The notes: a model not told the origin generated them from the sequence alone. A stretch of DNA of 64,000 nucleotides from Arthrobacter sp. S39 (GCF_004320525.1 NZ_SIHX01000003.1:496001-560000), one strand, 5' to 3'. Positions 17,106 to 26,757 are shown, counted from the first letter of the stretch. Translations and numbers: made by a program.

Positions 17106-19139
17106 CTAGGCCGGAGTGACGGTGGCTGCCCCATGCCGGTCGACGTCCACGGTGAAAGCTCGGCCTCCTGCCTGAAGCCCTTCAAAGGTGCACGCCCCGA
17201 AAGGCACAGGGACAGCAGCAGTCACCTCCGGCAGCAGCCCCGGTCCTTGCGGGGTCAGGCCCAACGTTGCGAGCATCAGGGGAATGGCTGATGCCGCTGC
17301 CCAAGCCTGCGGGCGGCACGAGGCCGGGTAGGGTTGGGGCCCGCCCTGGGCTGAGCTGTGACCGGAGAACAGTTCGGGCAACCGGTAGTCGAAGATTTCA
17401 GCCGCATCCATCACGCCCACAGCCAAGAGGGCTGCCTCGTCGCCGTACCCGGTTTTTGTCAGGCCGTCCAGGGTCATGGCCGTGTCGTGGGCCCACACAG
17501 AACCCGAGTGATAGCGCAGCGGCCAGTACGCGCCGTTGCCCGTATCTAGGGTCCGGACACCGTAACCGGAAAACATGGTGGGGTGCATGATCCTGCGTGC
17601 CACCAGCGCGCTTTCCTCCTCGTTCAGAATGCCGGTGCCCAGCAGGTGGCCCATGTTGCTCGCGACTCCATCCACTGGCCGCTTATCGACGTCCAGGGCT
17701 ATCGCCGGGTAGGCCCCGAGATCGTCGCTGCACCAGAAAGCGTTGCGGAACTTCTCGGCCATCTCTGATGCATAAGCCCTCCATTCCCCAGCACCTTTGA
17801 GGCCGAACGCCTCCAGCAGGTCGGCCGCGTTGGTCGCGGCCTGGTAGGCATATCCCTGCACCTCTGCCAGTGCGATGGGACCGGTGGCAAGGGAACCGTC
17901 GTTCCAGCGGATCGAGTCGGCCGAGTCTTTCCAGCCTTGATTGGCCAGCCCGAATCCTGTTTCGTCGATGTACTCAAGGAAGCCGTCACCGTCGGGGTCC
18001 GCCCAGTCCCGGAGCCACAGCAAGGCCTCTTCGAGGTTGCTCATCAGGTCCTTGACTTCCTCCTCCGGCATCCCCCATTTCCAGGCGTCGTGGAGAAGGG
18101 AAATCCAGAGCAGCGTGGCGTCCACTGTTCCGTAATACACGGGCGGAAGGCGGAGTTCGCCATTGCCGGCATCCCCGGGCATCCGAAGCTCGCCGCGGCG
18201 CACTTCGTGAAGGATCTTGCCCGGTTGTTCAGCCGTCGCAGGGTCGTACTTTGTGCCTTGGCGGGCTGCGAGTGTGCGGAGGGTCCCGGCTGCCAACGAC
18301 GGATCAACGGGAAGGAGCATTCGGGCTGCAATCAGCGAGTCCCGTCCAAACAGAGTGAAGAACCAGGGAGCCCCGGCGGCGAGGAAAACATCCTGGGGCG
18401 AGGAAGCAGCGGACATCCGCAGCCCTTCGAGGTCCCCGAGTGCCCTTTCTGCCAGGGCGGCCAGGCGCCGGTCATCGGCCCGGACGCGGAATGATGCCGG
18501 CATGGGCTGGGCTGCGGCAACGAAGGGGGCAAGGCTGTCCTCGGCCTGGATCTCCCAGCCAACCCTGGCGGTACCCCGCGCTGGAATCGTCAATTCCCAC
18601 CTGAGACGAAGCTGGCTGTTGGTCTGTTCAGCCTGGGCCCCAGGCGCGCTGATCGACGAGGTGACGCCTTCCTCCGCTGCATGCCAAACGCCACCTTCAA
18701 ACACCGGTGGGACAGGGTGGGCGCGGCCGCCGCCTTTGACCGACTCCAACGGTGAAAAGTCGGATCCGAGCTCCATCTCAACCACCGCGGTGACGTCCTT
18801 GCTCAGATCGGATCGCAGGATGATTTCCTCGCTGACGCGATCGGTGAGGATGCTGCGGCGGCGGGTCAGGCTGACCAGTGGATCGGGATTCTCACTTCCC
18901 AGGGTCCGGACAAGGGCCTGGAAGGAAATAACGGAGCCTTCCGCCGAAGTGGAGCCCACCGGTTCGGGTTCCTCGCCATTGACAGTCAGGACAGCCTCAT
19001 CGATCACCCGGGTATCAGCACAGTAGATGCCCTGGACGCCGCCGCTGCGCCGCAACTGTCCATCATGGCCGGACCAGACCTGCATCGGGGCGGCCAGAAG
19101 GACATTCAAATCGTGAAGGAAGGGCTGCCTGTTGTTCAT
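17106..19139 (-). CDS. Glycogen-debranching-like enzyme (amylo-alpha-1,6-glucosidase family)
   Basis: A 677-residue cytoplasmic enzyme. The first 240 residues form a GDE_N-like beta domain (LNVLLAAPMQVWSGHDG...GGVQGIYCADTRVIDEAVLTVNG). The rest resembles the (alpha/alpha)6 glycosidase barrel (WFFTLFGRDSLIAARMLLPVDPSLAAGTLRTLAARQGTK, WKDSADSIRW, SGSVWAHDTAM). AAGGAG precedes the ATG at 19139. It is divergent from the ABC sugar operon and shares its LacI operators, so it likely processes the imported oligosaccharide. The exact substrate is unknown. Confidence 0.85.
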   Translation of the reverse strand: MNNRQPFLHDLNVLLAAPMQVWSGHDGQLRRSGGVQGIYCADTRVIDEAVLTVNGEEPEPVGSTSAEGSVISFQALVRTLGSENPDPLVSLTRRRSILTDRVSEEIILRSDLSKDVTAVVEMELGSDFSPLESVKGGGRAHPVPPVFEGGVWHAAEEGVTSSISAPGAQAEQTNSQLRLRWELTIPARGTARVGWEIQAEDSLAPFVAAAQPMPASFRVRADDRRLAALAERALGDLEGLRMSAASSPQDVFLAAGAPWFFTLFGRDSLIAARMLLPVDPSLAAGTLRTLAARQGTKYDPATAEQPGKILHEVRRGELRMPGDAGNGELRLPPVYYGTVDATLLWISLLHDAWKWGMPEEEVKDLMSNLEEALLWLRDWADPDGDGFLEYIDETGFGLANQGWKDSADSIRWNDGSLATGPIALAEVQGYAYQAATNAADLLEAFGLKGAGEWRAYASEMAEKFRNAFWCSDDLGAYPAIALDVDKRPVDGVASNMGHLLGTGILNEEESALVARRIMHPTMFSGYGVRTLDTGNGAYWPLRYHSGSVWAHDTAMTLDGLTKTGYGDEAALLAVGVMDAAEIFDYRLPELFSGHSSAQGGPQPYPASCRPQAWAAASAIPLMLATLGLTPQGPGLLPEVTAAVPVPFGACTFEGLQAGGRAFTVDVDRHGAATVTPA

Positions 19140-19297
19140 TGATACTCCTTGGCCGCAAGCGCGGAACGTTGCTTTCGGGCACTGCACGTGCGCGGATGAA
19201 AATTGCTGGGGAAGTGAGCCCGGATTCCCGGCTCACCGATGCTGACGTCTCAGGCCTTGACAGTGGCGGAACTCACAACCATCATTGTGAAACACCC

Positions 19298-19313
19298 ATT
19301 TGATCGTTCAAAT
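19298..19313. promoter_or_regulatory. LacI-type operator, site 1
   Basis: ATTTGATCGTTCAAAT, an imperfect palindrome (14 of 16 symmetric positions) between the divergent debranching-enzyme and ABC-transporter genes. The same core recurs upstream of the lacI-family gene. Confidence 0.7.
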
Positions 19314-19330
19314 ACAGTTTTACAGCATAA

Positions 19331-19344
19331 TTTGATCGATCAAA
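19331..19344. promoter_or_regulatory. LacI-type operator, site 2
   Basis: TTTGATCGATCAAA, a perfect 14-bp palindrome 33 bases (about three helical turns) from site 1 in the same intergenic region. With site 1 it could allow paired or looped binding that controls both divergent transcripts. A likely -10 (CATAAT, 19326-19331) overlaps it. Confidence 0.75.
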
Positions 19345-19521
19345 AGCCCCCCGGTCCTAATGAGATAACCCCGGCGCCCGCTGCATCAACAGCGGAGTGC
19401 GCTACCCGGGGCCGAGGAAACCTGGTCAGCCCGGCACCACGGACCGGCCACCCGAAGTGCACGCAAGCCACGTTCAGTGCGCCCATTGACGGACGCATTC
19501 CGAAACAGAGGATCCCCACGA

Positions 19522-20772
19522 ATGAAAACACCACGCGCCTCACGCCTCGCCGCAGTGATCACCATTTGCGTTAGCGGGGCCCTGGGCCTTAGCGCCTGCG
19601 GTTCCGGCTTCGCCAGCCCCTCCGCCAACGAATCATCCGATGCGGGCTCCGGACCGATCAGCGTTCTGATCGCCTCCTCTGGCGATGCCGAGGCAACTGC
19701 AGTGAAAGCTGCCGTTGCTGACTGGTCCAAGACATCAGGCACGGAAGCCTCCGTGAACGTAGCCTCAGATCTGATCCAGCAGCTTAGTCAAGGCTTTGCC
19801 TCGGGAAAGCCCGCCGACGTTTTCTACCTGTCGCCGGACCAGCTCAGCGGCTACGCCTCCAACGGTTCCCTGGAGCCCTACGCAGACTCGCTTGCCAACA
19901 AGGGCGATTTCCAGCCAAGCCTGACCAGAGCCTTCACGTTTGACGGGAAGTTCTACTGCGCACCCAAGGACTCCTCCACCCTGTCCCTGGTCATCAACAA
20001 CGACCTATGGCAAGCGGCGGGCCTGACCGACGCCGATATTCCCGCCACGTGGGACGAACTCGAGGCTACGGCCAAAAAACTTACCTCCGGCAATACCGTC
20101 GGCCTCTCTTTCAGCCCTGAAGTGGCTCGCGTCGCGGCTTTCTTTCCCCAGGCGGGCGGGTCCCTGCTCAGCTCTGACGGCAAGACAGCCACAGTCAACA
20201 GCACCGAGAACGTGAAGGCACTGACCTTCGTCAAGAAAATGCTCACCGACGGATCAGCAAAGTTCTCCTCTGACCTGGGCGCAGGCTGGGGAGGCGAAGC
20301 CTTCGGCAAACAGCTTTCCGCCATGACGATCGAAGGGAACTGGATCTCAGGAGCCCTGTCCAAGGACTTCCCTTCCATCAAGTACCGCACAGTAGAACTT
20401 CCGGCAGGCCCGAAGGGCAAGGGCACCCTGCAGTTCACGAACTGCTGGGGAATCGCGGCGGACAGCAAGAACAAACCCGCAGCTAAGGCATTGGTTGAGC
20501 AGCTGACAGGCACCCAGACCCAGATGACCTTCGCGAAGGCCTTCGGCGTCATGCCTTCCGTCATCTCCGCAGAGAGCGAATTCAGGAAGGAATTCCCCGA
20601 ACAGGAAGCATCGATTGCAGGCGTCGAGTATGCCCAGACCCTCCCGTCGCAGCCCGGCGCCGCTGACGTCCTCAAAGACTTCAACGCCAAACTGGCAACC
20701 CTGCAGACTTCAGATCCGAAAGCCATCCTGGATGCAATCCAGGCCGAAATGACAGCGACGCTGTCAAAGTGA
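19522..20772 (+). CDS. ABC transporter sugar-binding lipoprotein
   Basis: A 416-residue family-1 extracellular solute-binding protein. It has a lipoprotein signal with lipobox LSAC (Cys26), then the typical ISVLIASSGDAEATAVKAAVADWSKTSG start and FDGKFYCAPKDSSTLSLVINNDLWQAAGL hinge region. The ATG at 19522 with AGAGGA upstream is chosen over 19477. It overlaps the first permease by 4 bp. Together with the permeases and the LacI regulator it suggests uptake of an oligosaccharide. No ATPase is encoded nearby, so a shared MsiK-type ATPase is likely. Confidence 0.92.
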   Translation: MKTPRASRLAAVITICVSGALGLSACGSGFASPSANESSDAGSGPISVLIASSGDAEATAVKAAVADWSKTSGTEASVNVASDLIQQLSQGFASGKPADVFYLSPDQLSGYASNGSLEPYADSLANKGDFQPSLTRAFTFDGKFYCAPKDSSTLSLVINNDLWQAAGLTDADIPATWDELEATAKKLTSGNTVGLSFSPEVARVAAFFPQAGGSLLSSDGKTATVNSTENVKALTFVKKMLTDGSAKFSSDLGAGWGGEAFGKQLSAMTIEGNWISGALSKDFPSIKYRTVELPAGPKGKGTLQFTNCWGIAADSKNKPAAKALVEQLTGTQTQMTFAKAFGVMPSVISAESEFRKEFPEQEASIAGVEYAQTLPSQPGAADVLKDFNAKLATLQTSDPKAILDAIQAEMTATLSK

Positions 20773-21884
20773 ACACCCTGACCCGCAGTACCCACAGCAG
20801 CGGGACGCGAGGCAGCGGGACCCGGGGCAACCATAACGCTACCGGGTGGCTCTTCACGGCTCCCGTGCTGATCATCCTCGGCCTCTTCCTGGTCCTGCCT
20901 GTCATCATGGCAGCCTGGGTCAGCATCTCGGACTGGACCGGAAGGGGGAGCCCGTTCGCCGCCGGCACGCAGTTCGTGGGAGCAAAGAACTTCGAAGCGG
21001 TTATCTCCGGCGGCGGCCTGGCCGAAAGGGACTTCGGGACCGCCCTGCGGAACAACCTGTACTACGTCGTGCTGGTTGTTCCGCTGCAGACGATTGCGTC
21101 CCTCTTCTTGGCGGTACTCGTCAACAGCAGAGTTCTGAAGGGAAAGGGCTTCTTCCGGACCGCCTTCTACTTCCCCTCCGTCACCAGCTCAGTGGCCATC
21201 ACGGTCCTCTGGCTGTTCCTGTTCAGTGCCACAGGAGCTGTGAACAAATTCCTGTCACTGCTCGGGATTACCGGCCCGAACTGGTTCCAGGAACCTGCAG
21301 GGATCATGCATCTCCTGGCGCAGTCGGTTGGCATCGACAGCCCGCCGCCGGCAATGGAGTCCGGAACGTTCCTGGGCGTGAGTTGGTGGGACTGGCTTTC
21401 CGGGCCGTCGGTGGCCATGTCCGCCTTCATACTCATGGCGATCTTCACCACCTCCGGGACGTTCATGCTGCTATTTATCGCAGCACTGCAGAACCTGCAG
21501 GGCGAGCTTGAAGAAGCGGCAATGCTCGACGGCGCCGGCGTTTGGCAGCGCTTCTGGTACGTAACCCTTCCCATGCTCCGCCCCACGCTCTTCACCGTGA
21601 TCACCCTCGGCCTGATCGGGTCGTGGCAGGTGTTCGACCAGATCTACACCGGCACGGAGGGAGGCCCCGCCAAAACCACTGTCACCCCCGCCTACCTTTC
21701 CTTCAGCACCGCATTCAACAATCAGCAGTGGGGGCAGGGCGCGGCCATCGCATTCCTGCTGTTCGCCATCATCATCGTCTTCACCGTGATCCAGCGGGTG
21801 TTGCTCCGAGAGAGCGACTCCGTGCCCCGCCGTAAACGAATGAATCCAAAACCGAGCCGAGGGAGATCACTGTGGCCACGCTGA
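20769..21884 (+). CDS. ABC sugar transporter permease (MalF-like)
   Basis: A 371-residue inner-membrane permease with about six core TM segments, starting near residue 28. The EAA loop is seen as LQGELEEAAMLDGAGVWQRFWYVTLPMLRPT, which contacts the ATPase. A GTG start overlaps the stop of the binding protein, and the 3' end overlaps the next permease by 13 bp. Confidence 0.93.
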   Translation: MNTLTRSTHSSGTRGSGTRGNHNATGWLFTAPVLIILGLFLVLPVIMAAWVSISDWTGRGSPFAAGTQFVGAKNFEAVISGGGLAERDFGTALRNNLYYVVLVVPLQTIASLFLAVLVNSRVLKGKGFFRTAFYFPSVTSSVAITVLWLFLFSATGAVNKFLSLLGITGPNWFQEPAGIMHLLAQSVGIDSPPPAMESGTFLGVSWWDWLSGPSVAMSAFILMAIFTTSGTFMLLFIAALQNLQGELEEAAMLDGAGVWQRFWYVTLPMLRPTLFTVITLGLIGSWQVFDQIYTGTEGGPAKTTVTPAYLSFSTAFNNQQWGQGAAIAFLLFAIIIVFTVIQRVLLRESDSVPRRKRMNPKPSRGRSLWPR

Positions 21885-22771
21885 TATCGGATACGCCGGA
21901 TACCACCGCTCCGGCATCCCCTGTGCCGGGCAAGAGCCGCCGGCAACGCCAAGGGAAATTCATCTGGCTGGCCTACGTGGTTCTCATTTCGCTGGCCATG
22001 GTCTACATCTTTCCGTTCCTCATCAACCTCGCGACATCATTCAAGACCGAACCCGACGCCGCGAGCGATCCCCTGTCCCTGTTTCCGGCAACCTGGTCCA
22101 CGCTGGCCTACGAAAAGCTCTTCCTCAACTCGGATTTTCCCTTGTGGTTTGGCAACTCTGTAGTGGTAACGGTCCTCGTCACCTGCGGACGGGTCTTCTT
22201 CGACCTGCTCGCCGGCTATGCCCTGGCCCGGGTCCCCTTCCGTGGAAGATCAGTCATTTTCGCCGGAGTTGTGGCTGTCATGGCCGTGCCCGGAGTGGTT
22301 CTCCTGATCCCGAAATTTCTGGTGATCAACCAGTTGGGACTTTACGACTCCTACGCGGGCATGATTATCCCGCTCATGGCAGACGCGGCCGGGGTGTTCA
22401 TCATGAAGAACTTCTTCGAGTCCATTCCGGCCAGCGTCGAGGAACAAGCCCGAATCGACGGTGCAGGCACTTTCCGCACTTTCTGGTCGGTGGTCCTGCC
22501 CATGTGCATGCCGGCCGTTATGACCATAGTCATTCTGTCGTTTCAGGGTTCCTGGAACGAGCTGAGCCACTTCATTGTCGCCGCCCAGAGCCCGGAACTG
22601 ACGACGCTCACCAAGGGCGTGGCCCAGCTATCCTCCGGCCAACTCAGCGCCGGAACGCAGTATCCGCTCAAACTGGCTGCGGCGGCCATCATGACCGTCC
22701 CGGTGGCCATCGTGTTCTTCATCTTCCAGAAAAAGATCATGAACAGCACTGCAGGAGCACTCAAGGAGTGA
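21872..22771 (+). CDS. ABC sugar transporter permease (MalG-like)
   Basis: A 299-residue permease with six TM segments and the EAA loop ASVEEQARIDGAGTFRTFWSVVLPMCMPA. Its GTG start lies inside the end of the first permease. It forms the heterodimeric channel with that protein. The operon ends at a hairpin just downstream. Confidence 0.93.
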   Translation: MATLISDTPDTTAPASPVPGKSRRQRQGKFIWLAYVVLISLAMVYIFPFLINLATSFKTEPDAASDPLSLFPATWSTLAYEKLFLNSDFPLWFGNSVVVTVLVTCGRVFFDLLAGYALARVPFRGRSVIFAGVVAVMAVPGVVLLIPKFLVINQLGLYDSYAGMIIPLMADAAGVFIMKNFFESIPASVEEQARIDGAGTFRTFWSVVLPMCMPAVMTIVILSFQGSWNELSHFIVAAQSPELTTLTKGVAQLSSGQLSAGTQYPLKLAAAAIMTVPVAIVFFIFQKKIMNSTAGALKE

Positions 22772-22796
22772 GCGCGCCGTCGGTCTAGGGCCGTTG

Positions 22797-22837
22797 CCTT
22801 TGGACTGGAATTTGCGATCCAGGCTCCAGTCCAAAGG
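22797..22837 (+). terminator. Hairpin terminator after the sugar ABC operon
   Basis: A perfect 13-bp inverted repeat (22797-22809 with 22825-22837) and a 15-base loop, 26 bases after the MalG-like stop. Only a short T run follows, so it may be a terminator or an mRNA-stabilising structure. Confidence 0.65.
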
Positions 22838-22882
22838 TTCCCGCCTATACCTGTGGGAGTCCTACACTGGTCAAAACAGGGT

Positions 22883-22896
22883 TTGATCGTTCAATG
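22883..22896. promoter_or_regulatory. LacI-type operator, site 3 (autoregulation)
   Basis: TTTGATCGTTCAAT, matching the core of sites 1 and 2, lies about 46 bases upstream of the chosen start of the lacI-family gene. It suggests the regulator represses its own gene. Confidence 0.65.
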
Positions 22897-22941
22897 ACCA
22901 TCCCCGATGTTCACTTCTATCCGCAAGGAAGCAGAGGATCC

Positions 22942-24012
22942 ATGGGTTCCCGACCAACGCTGGCGAGCCTGGCCGGGCAGCTGGGAGTGTCCCGGCAGAC
23001 AATTTCGAATGCCATCAACGCTCCCGAGCGTGTCAGCCCTCCCACTCTGGAACGGGTTAAGGAGCTGATTGCCGCTTCCGGATACCGGCCAAACAGTGCC
23101 GCGCGTCAGCTGCGCACACGCCGATCCCGGAACCTTGGTTACCGGCTCTTTCCGTCCGCGGACGGGATCAACGGAGCGGTTATGGACCGGTTTCTTCACG
23201 CGCTTACGGAGAGGCTGTATGAGCACGGCTACCGCGTCACTGTATTTGCCGTACCAAACGACGACGCCGAAATCGAAGCCTATGAGGAGCTTCTGGAGAC
23301 CGCCGACCTGGACGGATTCATTCTCGCAGACACGCGGCCAGACGACCCACGGACGAGCTGGCTGTTGGACAGGGGCGTCCCCTTTGTCACTTTCGGGCGA
23401 CCTTGGACCGCTGACCGCAGCTCCCCCCACTCCTGGGTGGACGTCGACGGCCGGGCCGGAACAGCGGAGGCCACCAACTACCTGCTCAGTCAAGGCCACC
23501 GTCAGATAGGCTTCGTCGGCTGGCCGGAAGGCAAAGATCTCCCCGGCGGCCGGCCCGCCGGGTATGAGCTCGGACGCGACCGGATGGAAGGCTGGAAAGG
23601 GGCCCTTTCACCTCATCTTGAGCCAAGGGAGCTGGAGCGATTGTTCGTGGGCGTCCCTGACAGGATCCGCGACGGTGCAGCCGCAGCCCTGACCCTGCTT
23701 GGGAACGGCGCCACCGCATTCGTCTGCGCCAGCGACTCCCTGGCGCTGGGGGCCTCGGAACAGCTCAGGGCCGTGTTCCCGGACAAGCCCCCGGCTGTTA
23801 TTGGCTTTGACGACACCCCCGTCGCCGCAGCAGTAGGGATGAGCAGTGTCTCCCAACCGGTTGAATGGGTGGCCGAGGAGATAGTGGGGATCATAAGAAC
23901 CACGCTCGACGGTCCTGCAACCCAGACGAAAGCACCTCAGCATCTGTTGCTTCCCCCGCGGCTGGTGCTGCGCGACGGCGGAGGACCGTTGGCCACCACT
24001 CCAGCCGGCTAG
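22942..24012 (+). CDS. LacI-family transcriptional regulator of the sugar locus
   Basis: A 356-residue regulator. The N-terminal HTH is PTLASLAGQLGVSRQTISNAINAPERVSPPTLERV, followed by the hinge helix and a periplasmic-binding-type effector domain (GFDDTPVAAAVGMSSVSQP). The start at 22942 has AGAGGATCC upstream; an open frame from 22894 would include the operator. It probably represses the adjacent ABC operon and the divergent debranching enzyme until the sugar is present. Confidence 0.93.
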   Translation: MGSRPTLASLAGQLGVSRQTISNAINAPERVSPPTLERVKELIAASGYRPNSAARQLRTRRSRNLGYRLFPSADGINGAVMDRFLHALTERLYEHGYRVTVFAVPNDDAEIEAYEELLETADLDGFILADTRPDDPRTSWLLDRGVPFVTFGRPWTADRSSPHSWVDVDGRAGTAEATNYLLSQGHRQIGFVGWPEGKDLPGGRPAGYELGRDRMEGWKGALSPHLEPRELERLFVGVPDRIRDGAAAALTLLGNGATAFVCASDSLALGASEQLRAVFPDKPPAVIGFDDTPVAAAVGMSSVSQPVEWVAEEIVGIIRTTLDGPATQTKAPQHLLLPPRLVLRDGGGPLATTPAG

Positions 24013-24067
24013 AGCCCACAGCCGGATAAGCGTGGCCGTGCCCTGATAAAGGACCTAAGCCGAAACC

Positions 24068-24820
24068 TCAGGCTCTGTGCCGTGCGAGCAGGCTGAACGC
24101 ATTCGGGACCTGGCCGTTCCAGGCGGCCGCGTCCACGCCGTCGGGCCGCCAGAACGGTTCGGGGTGCTCCTCGAGATGCAGGATCTCGAAGCCTGCACCG
24201 GTGATCGCCATGATCGTCTCCGCGAATGTCCGCTGATACTCCACGGCCTCGCCTGCAGGAAAAGAATCATTGACATGGCTCCGGGCGAAGTACCCGCGGT
24301 CGCTCCGAACCTCGACCTTGTCACGATCCCAACTCCACAGTGGCGTCAGGGGGTGCGCTTCGTAGATGAAGAGGTGGCCTCCCGGTCGCAGCAGGCGGCG
24401 CATCTCGGCCAGCCATGCCTCCAGATCCTCGACCCAGATCAGCGCACCCTTGCCGGTGTAGATGACGTCGGTTGAGTTGCCGATGAGGCCACTCGCCGGC
24501 AGCGTCGCGGTCACATACCTGCAGTCGACGCCGAGTTCGTCCGCCCGGCGCTGCGCTGCGGACGCGGCTGTGGGACTGTAGTCGACCCCGGTGACGCTGC
24601 GGGCACCGAGATGTATCAGCGCGACGTCGTCGATACCGTGGCCGCTCATCGGATGCACCACGTCGGCGCCGACGACGATGTCGCCGAGCACAGTTTCCTC
24701 GATGGGGAGCAGACGGGCGTACTTCGCCTCGTCGAGCAGCTCGTTGTACTCGCGGATATGCTTCTGCGACGCTGACTCCCACGCCTGCTGCGTGTTGCTG
24801 TGAACGCTCATCTCCCCCAC
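24068..24820 (-). CDS. SAM-dependent methyltransferase
   Basis: A 250-residue class I methyltransferase. The motif I region is VVHPMSGHGIDDVALIHLGARSVTGVDYSP, where HPMSGHG replaces the more usual glycine-rich D-x-G-x-G-x-G. Then come the post-I strand and LRPGGHLFIYEAHPL. The last part has WRPDGVDAAAW. The start is uncertain: GTG at 24820 or ATG at 24811, both close to GGTGGGGGAG. It is convergent with the lacI gene. The substrate is unknown. Confidence 0.82.
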   Translation of the reverse strand: MGEMSVHSNTQQAWESASQKHIREYNELLDEAKYARLLPIEETVLGDIVVGADVVHPMSGHGIDDVALIHLGARSVTGVDYSPTAASAAQRRADELGVDCRYVTATLPASGLIGNSTDVIYTGKGALIWVEDLEAWLAEMRRLLRPGGHLFIYEAHPLTPLWSWDRDKVEVRSDRGYFARSHVNDSFPAGEAVEYQRTFAETIMAITGAGFEILHLEEHPEPFWRPDGVDAAAWNGQVPNAFSLLARHRA

Positions 24821-24865
24821 CCTGTCAGAGAATCGGGGTTGACACCATCACCCGGTCGCCTGCGA

Positions 24866-26062
24866 TCACGGCGTGGGCAGCGCTACTCCGCGGCCCTTCT
24901 GGAACGGGCTCCCGCCCGCCCGTTCCGGCCACACGTCGAAAACCGGCAGGGTCTCACCCCCGCATGATGCGGTCTCCATGCTCAACTCCCCCTGCACCAG
25001 CGGGCGCGTATCAAGGTCCGCCATGTAGATGAAGCCCCATTCGTTGAGAATGACCGCCCTGTTGGCCAGCGTGGTCCCAAAGTAGGAAACGTGGCCTTCG
25101 GCGTCCACCATCAGGGGCGTGACCTTCGCGGTGAACCCCGCCGGCCAGCGCAGGTAGACCTTCTCGGTACTGTTCGAAAAGGTGAAGCAGGCCTCGGACG
25201 CTGCAACGTAGCCGCGCACCTCGCCGTCCCGCTGACCGTCTGCAGCCTGGGTGCCCAAGATCCTGTCAGGCGCGGACGCAGCCAACGAACCGCCGCCGTG
25301 CGTGGCAACGGGTACGTCCCCAACCGGCGCCACATTGATGCGCGACTGCAGGTCTGCACCAATTTCCACCGGTTCATCCGTGGCGGGATCCACGGTGGCC
25401 GCCGTCCTGATGTTCTGGATCTGCAGCAGCGCATGAGGCGCCTCAATGAGATGCAGCCCGCCATCGGCTCCCCGGGCAAAGAACCCGAGGTACGTAAACG
25501 GCGCTTCGTTCCGGCTGTCCCGCCACAGAAGGGATCCGTTGATGCCTTCCTCCGCTGATGCCACGTCAACAGCCGTTTCGCCGGGGGTCAGGTCGCCTTT
25601 CAGCACCTGCCGCACGTTGACGGGTTCGACGCCGAGCCCCGCCCGGAGGTTCCGGGCCGCGTTGGGCAGCGCCTCCAGGACGAGCACTTCGTCTGCAGAG
25701 AGGAAGAGGTCGTGGAACGGCCCGGCGGGAGGGGTGGGCGCCGGCGCGCTGGTGGGAGCCGGCGAGGGAGCTGAGACGGATTCGGTGGCGGCCGGTGTTT
25801 CCACGGGGACGGCCTGCAGGAAGTTGGCCGTGAGGACAGCTGCGGCCACGGCAGCGGCAGCCAGGAAGGCTCCGGCCGCCCGCCAACGTCTTGCGGGGGG
25901 CCTGCTGTAACTTTCCGGGCCGCCGGCGAAGATGTGGGTCGCGTCGGATTCCATGAAGGCCAGGCTTCGGGACCGGCTCCGGGCCAGCTCGGGCTCCGTG
26001 ACGTTGGCCGCGGGGTCGGCGGAGAGGATGCGCTGCTCGTCGGCAGCGGACAGGTCCTTCAT
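24866..26062 (-). CDS. Single-TM protein cotranscribed with an ECF sigma factor
   Basis: A 398-residue protein: a cytoplasmic N-terminus (about residues 1-58), one TM helix (about 60-88), a Pro/Ala/Ser linker, then a large extracellular beta-rich domain. Its start overlaps the sigma-factor stop by 4 bp (ATGA). The position and topology suggest an anti-sigma or signal-sensing role, but the N-terminus has no obvious zinc anti-sigma HxxxCxxC motif. The function is an inference from context. Confidence 0.75.
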   Translation of the reverse strand: MKDLSAADEQRILSADPAANVTEPELARSRSRSLAFMESDATHIFAGGPESYSRPPARRWRAAGAFLAAAAVAAAVLTANFLQAVPVETPAATESVSAPSPAPTSAPAPTPPAGPFHDLFLSADEVLVLEALPNAARNLRAGLGVEPVNVRQVLKGDLTPGETAVDVASAEEGINGSLLWRDSRNEAPFTYLGFFARGADGGLHLIEAPHALLQIQNIRTAATVDPATDEPVEIGADLQSRINVAPVGDVPVATHGGGSLAASAPDRILGTQAADGQRDGEVRGYVAASEACFTFSNSTEKVYLRWPAGFTAKVTPLMVDAEGHVSYFGTTLANRAVILNEWGFIYMADLDTRPLVQGELSMETASCGGETLPVFDVWPERAGGSPFQKGRGVALPTP

Positions 26063-26586
26063 CGTTGGTACTCCTCTGACTCTTGTTCAGCCTGAAGCAG
26101 GCGGCCGAGTGCTTTGCGTGCCCGGTGGAGGCGCATCCTGATGGCCGTGGCGGTGGTGTTGAGCAGGTCGGACAGCTCACTGGAGCTGAAGCCGTCCCAG
26201 TACGTGAGCAGCAGGACTTCCCGCTCGTCGGGCTTGAGCCGGGCCAGCGCCTCATGGACGGAGCCGTCGGCGTCGCGGGCCTGCCCGGTTCGTTCCAGCT
26301 GGAGCTGCAGCATCAGATTGGCCGAGCGGGCGGCGGACCTCAGGTGGTTGCGCAGAACGTTCTGTGCGACCCCGAAGAGGAACATCGCTGAGAGCTCCTC
26401 CCCATGGCCCGACTTCTCCCAGGCGATCCGAAAGACCTCCGCGCACAGGTCCTCGGCGGTGGAAGCATTCTCAGCGCGGCGGCGAAAATAGCGGTAGATG
26501 CGGTCGTGGCAGGCAGCGTGGGCCGCCATGAACCGCTTTTGTCGTTCCAGTTCCACACGCTCCCCCAGAGGCGTTTGTAAGCTCAT
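26059..26586 (-). CDS. ECF-type RNA polymerase sigma factor
   Basis: A 175-residue sigma factor. Region 2 is YRYFRRRAENASTAEDLCAEVFRIAW and region 4 is LARLKPDEREVLLLTYWDGFSSSELSDLLNTTATAIRMRLHRARKAL, an HTH that binds the -35. It lacks region 3, as ECF factors do. It is upstream of and coupled to the single-TM gene. The stimulus and regulon are unknown. Confidence 0.93.
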   Translation of the reverse strand: MSLQTPLGERVELERQKRFMAAHAACHDRIYRYFRRRAENASTAEDLCAEVFRIAWEKSGHGEELSAMFLFGVAQNVLRNHLRSAARSANLMLQLQLERTGQARDADGSVHEALARLKPDEREVLLLTYWDGFSSSELSDLLNTTATAIRMRLHRARKALGRLLQAEQESEEYQR

Positions 26587-26757
26587 ACCCCGTTAATGTC
26601 CGGCAGCCCGGCAAGTGTAACGGGGATCCTTGATTTCCCTCGGCCCGGCCCAGGCCTGACTCAGCTACACGCCAGTTAACAGTTCTTGTCACGCAGTTAA
26701 CCGCCCATTCACGCCGTCCTCAGGACCTGTCCAACCGGCATCCGTAGGTTCGAAGCC

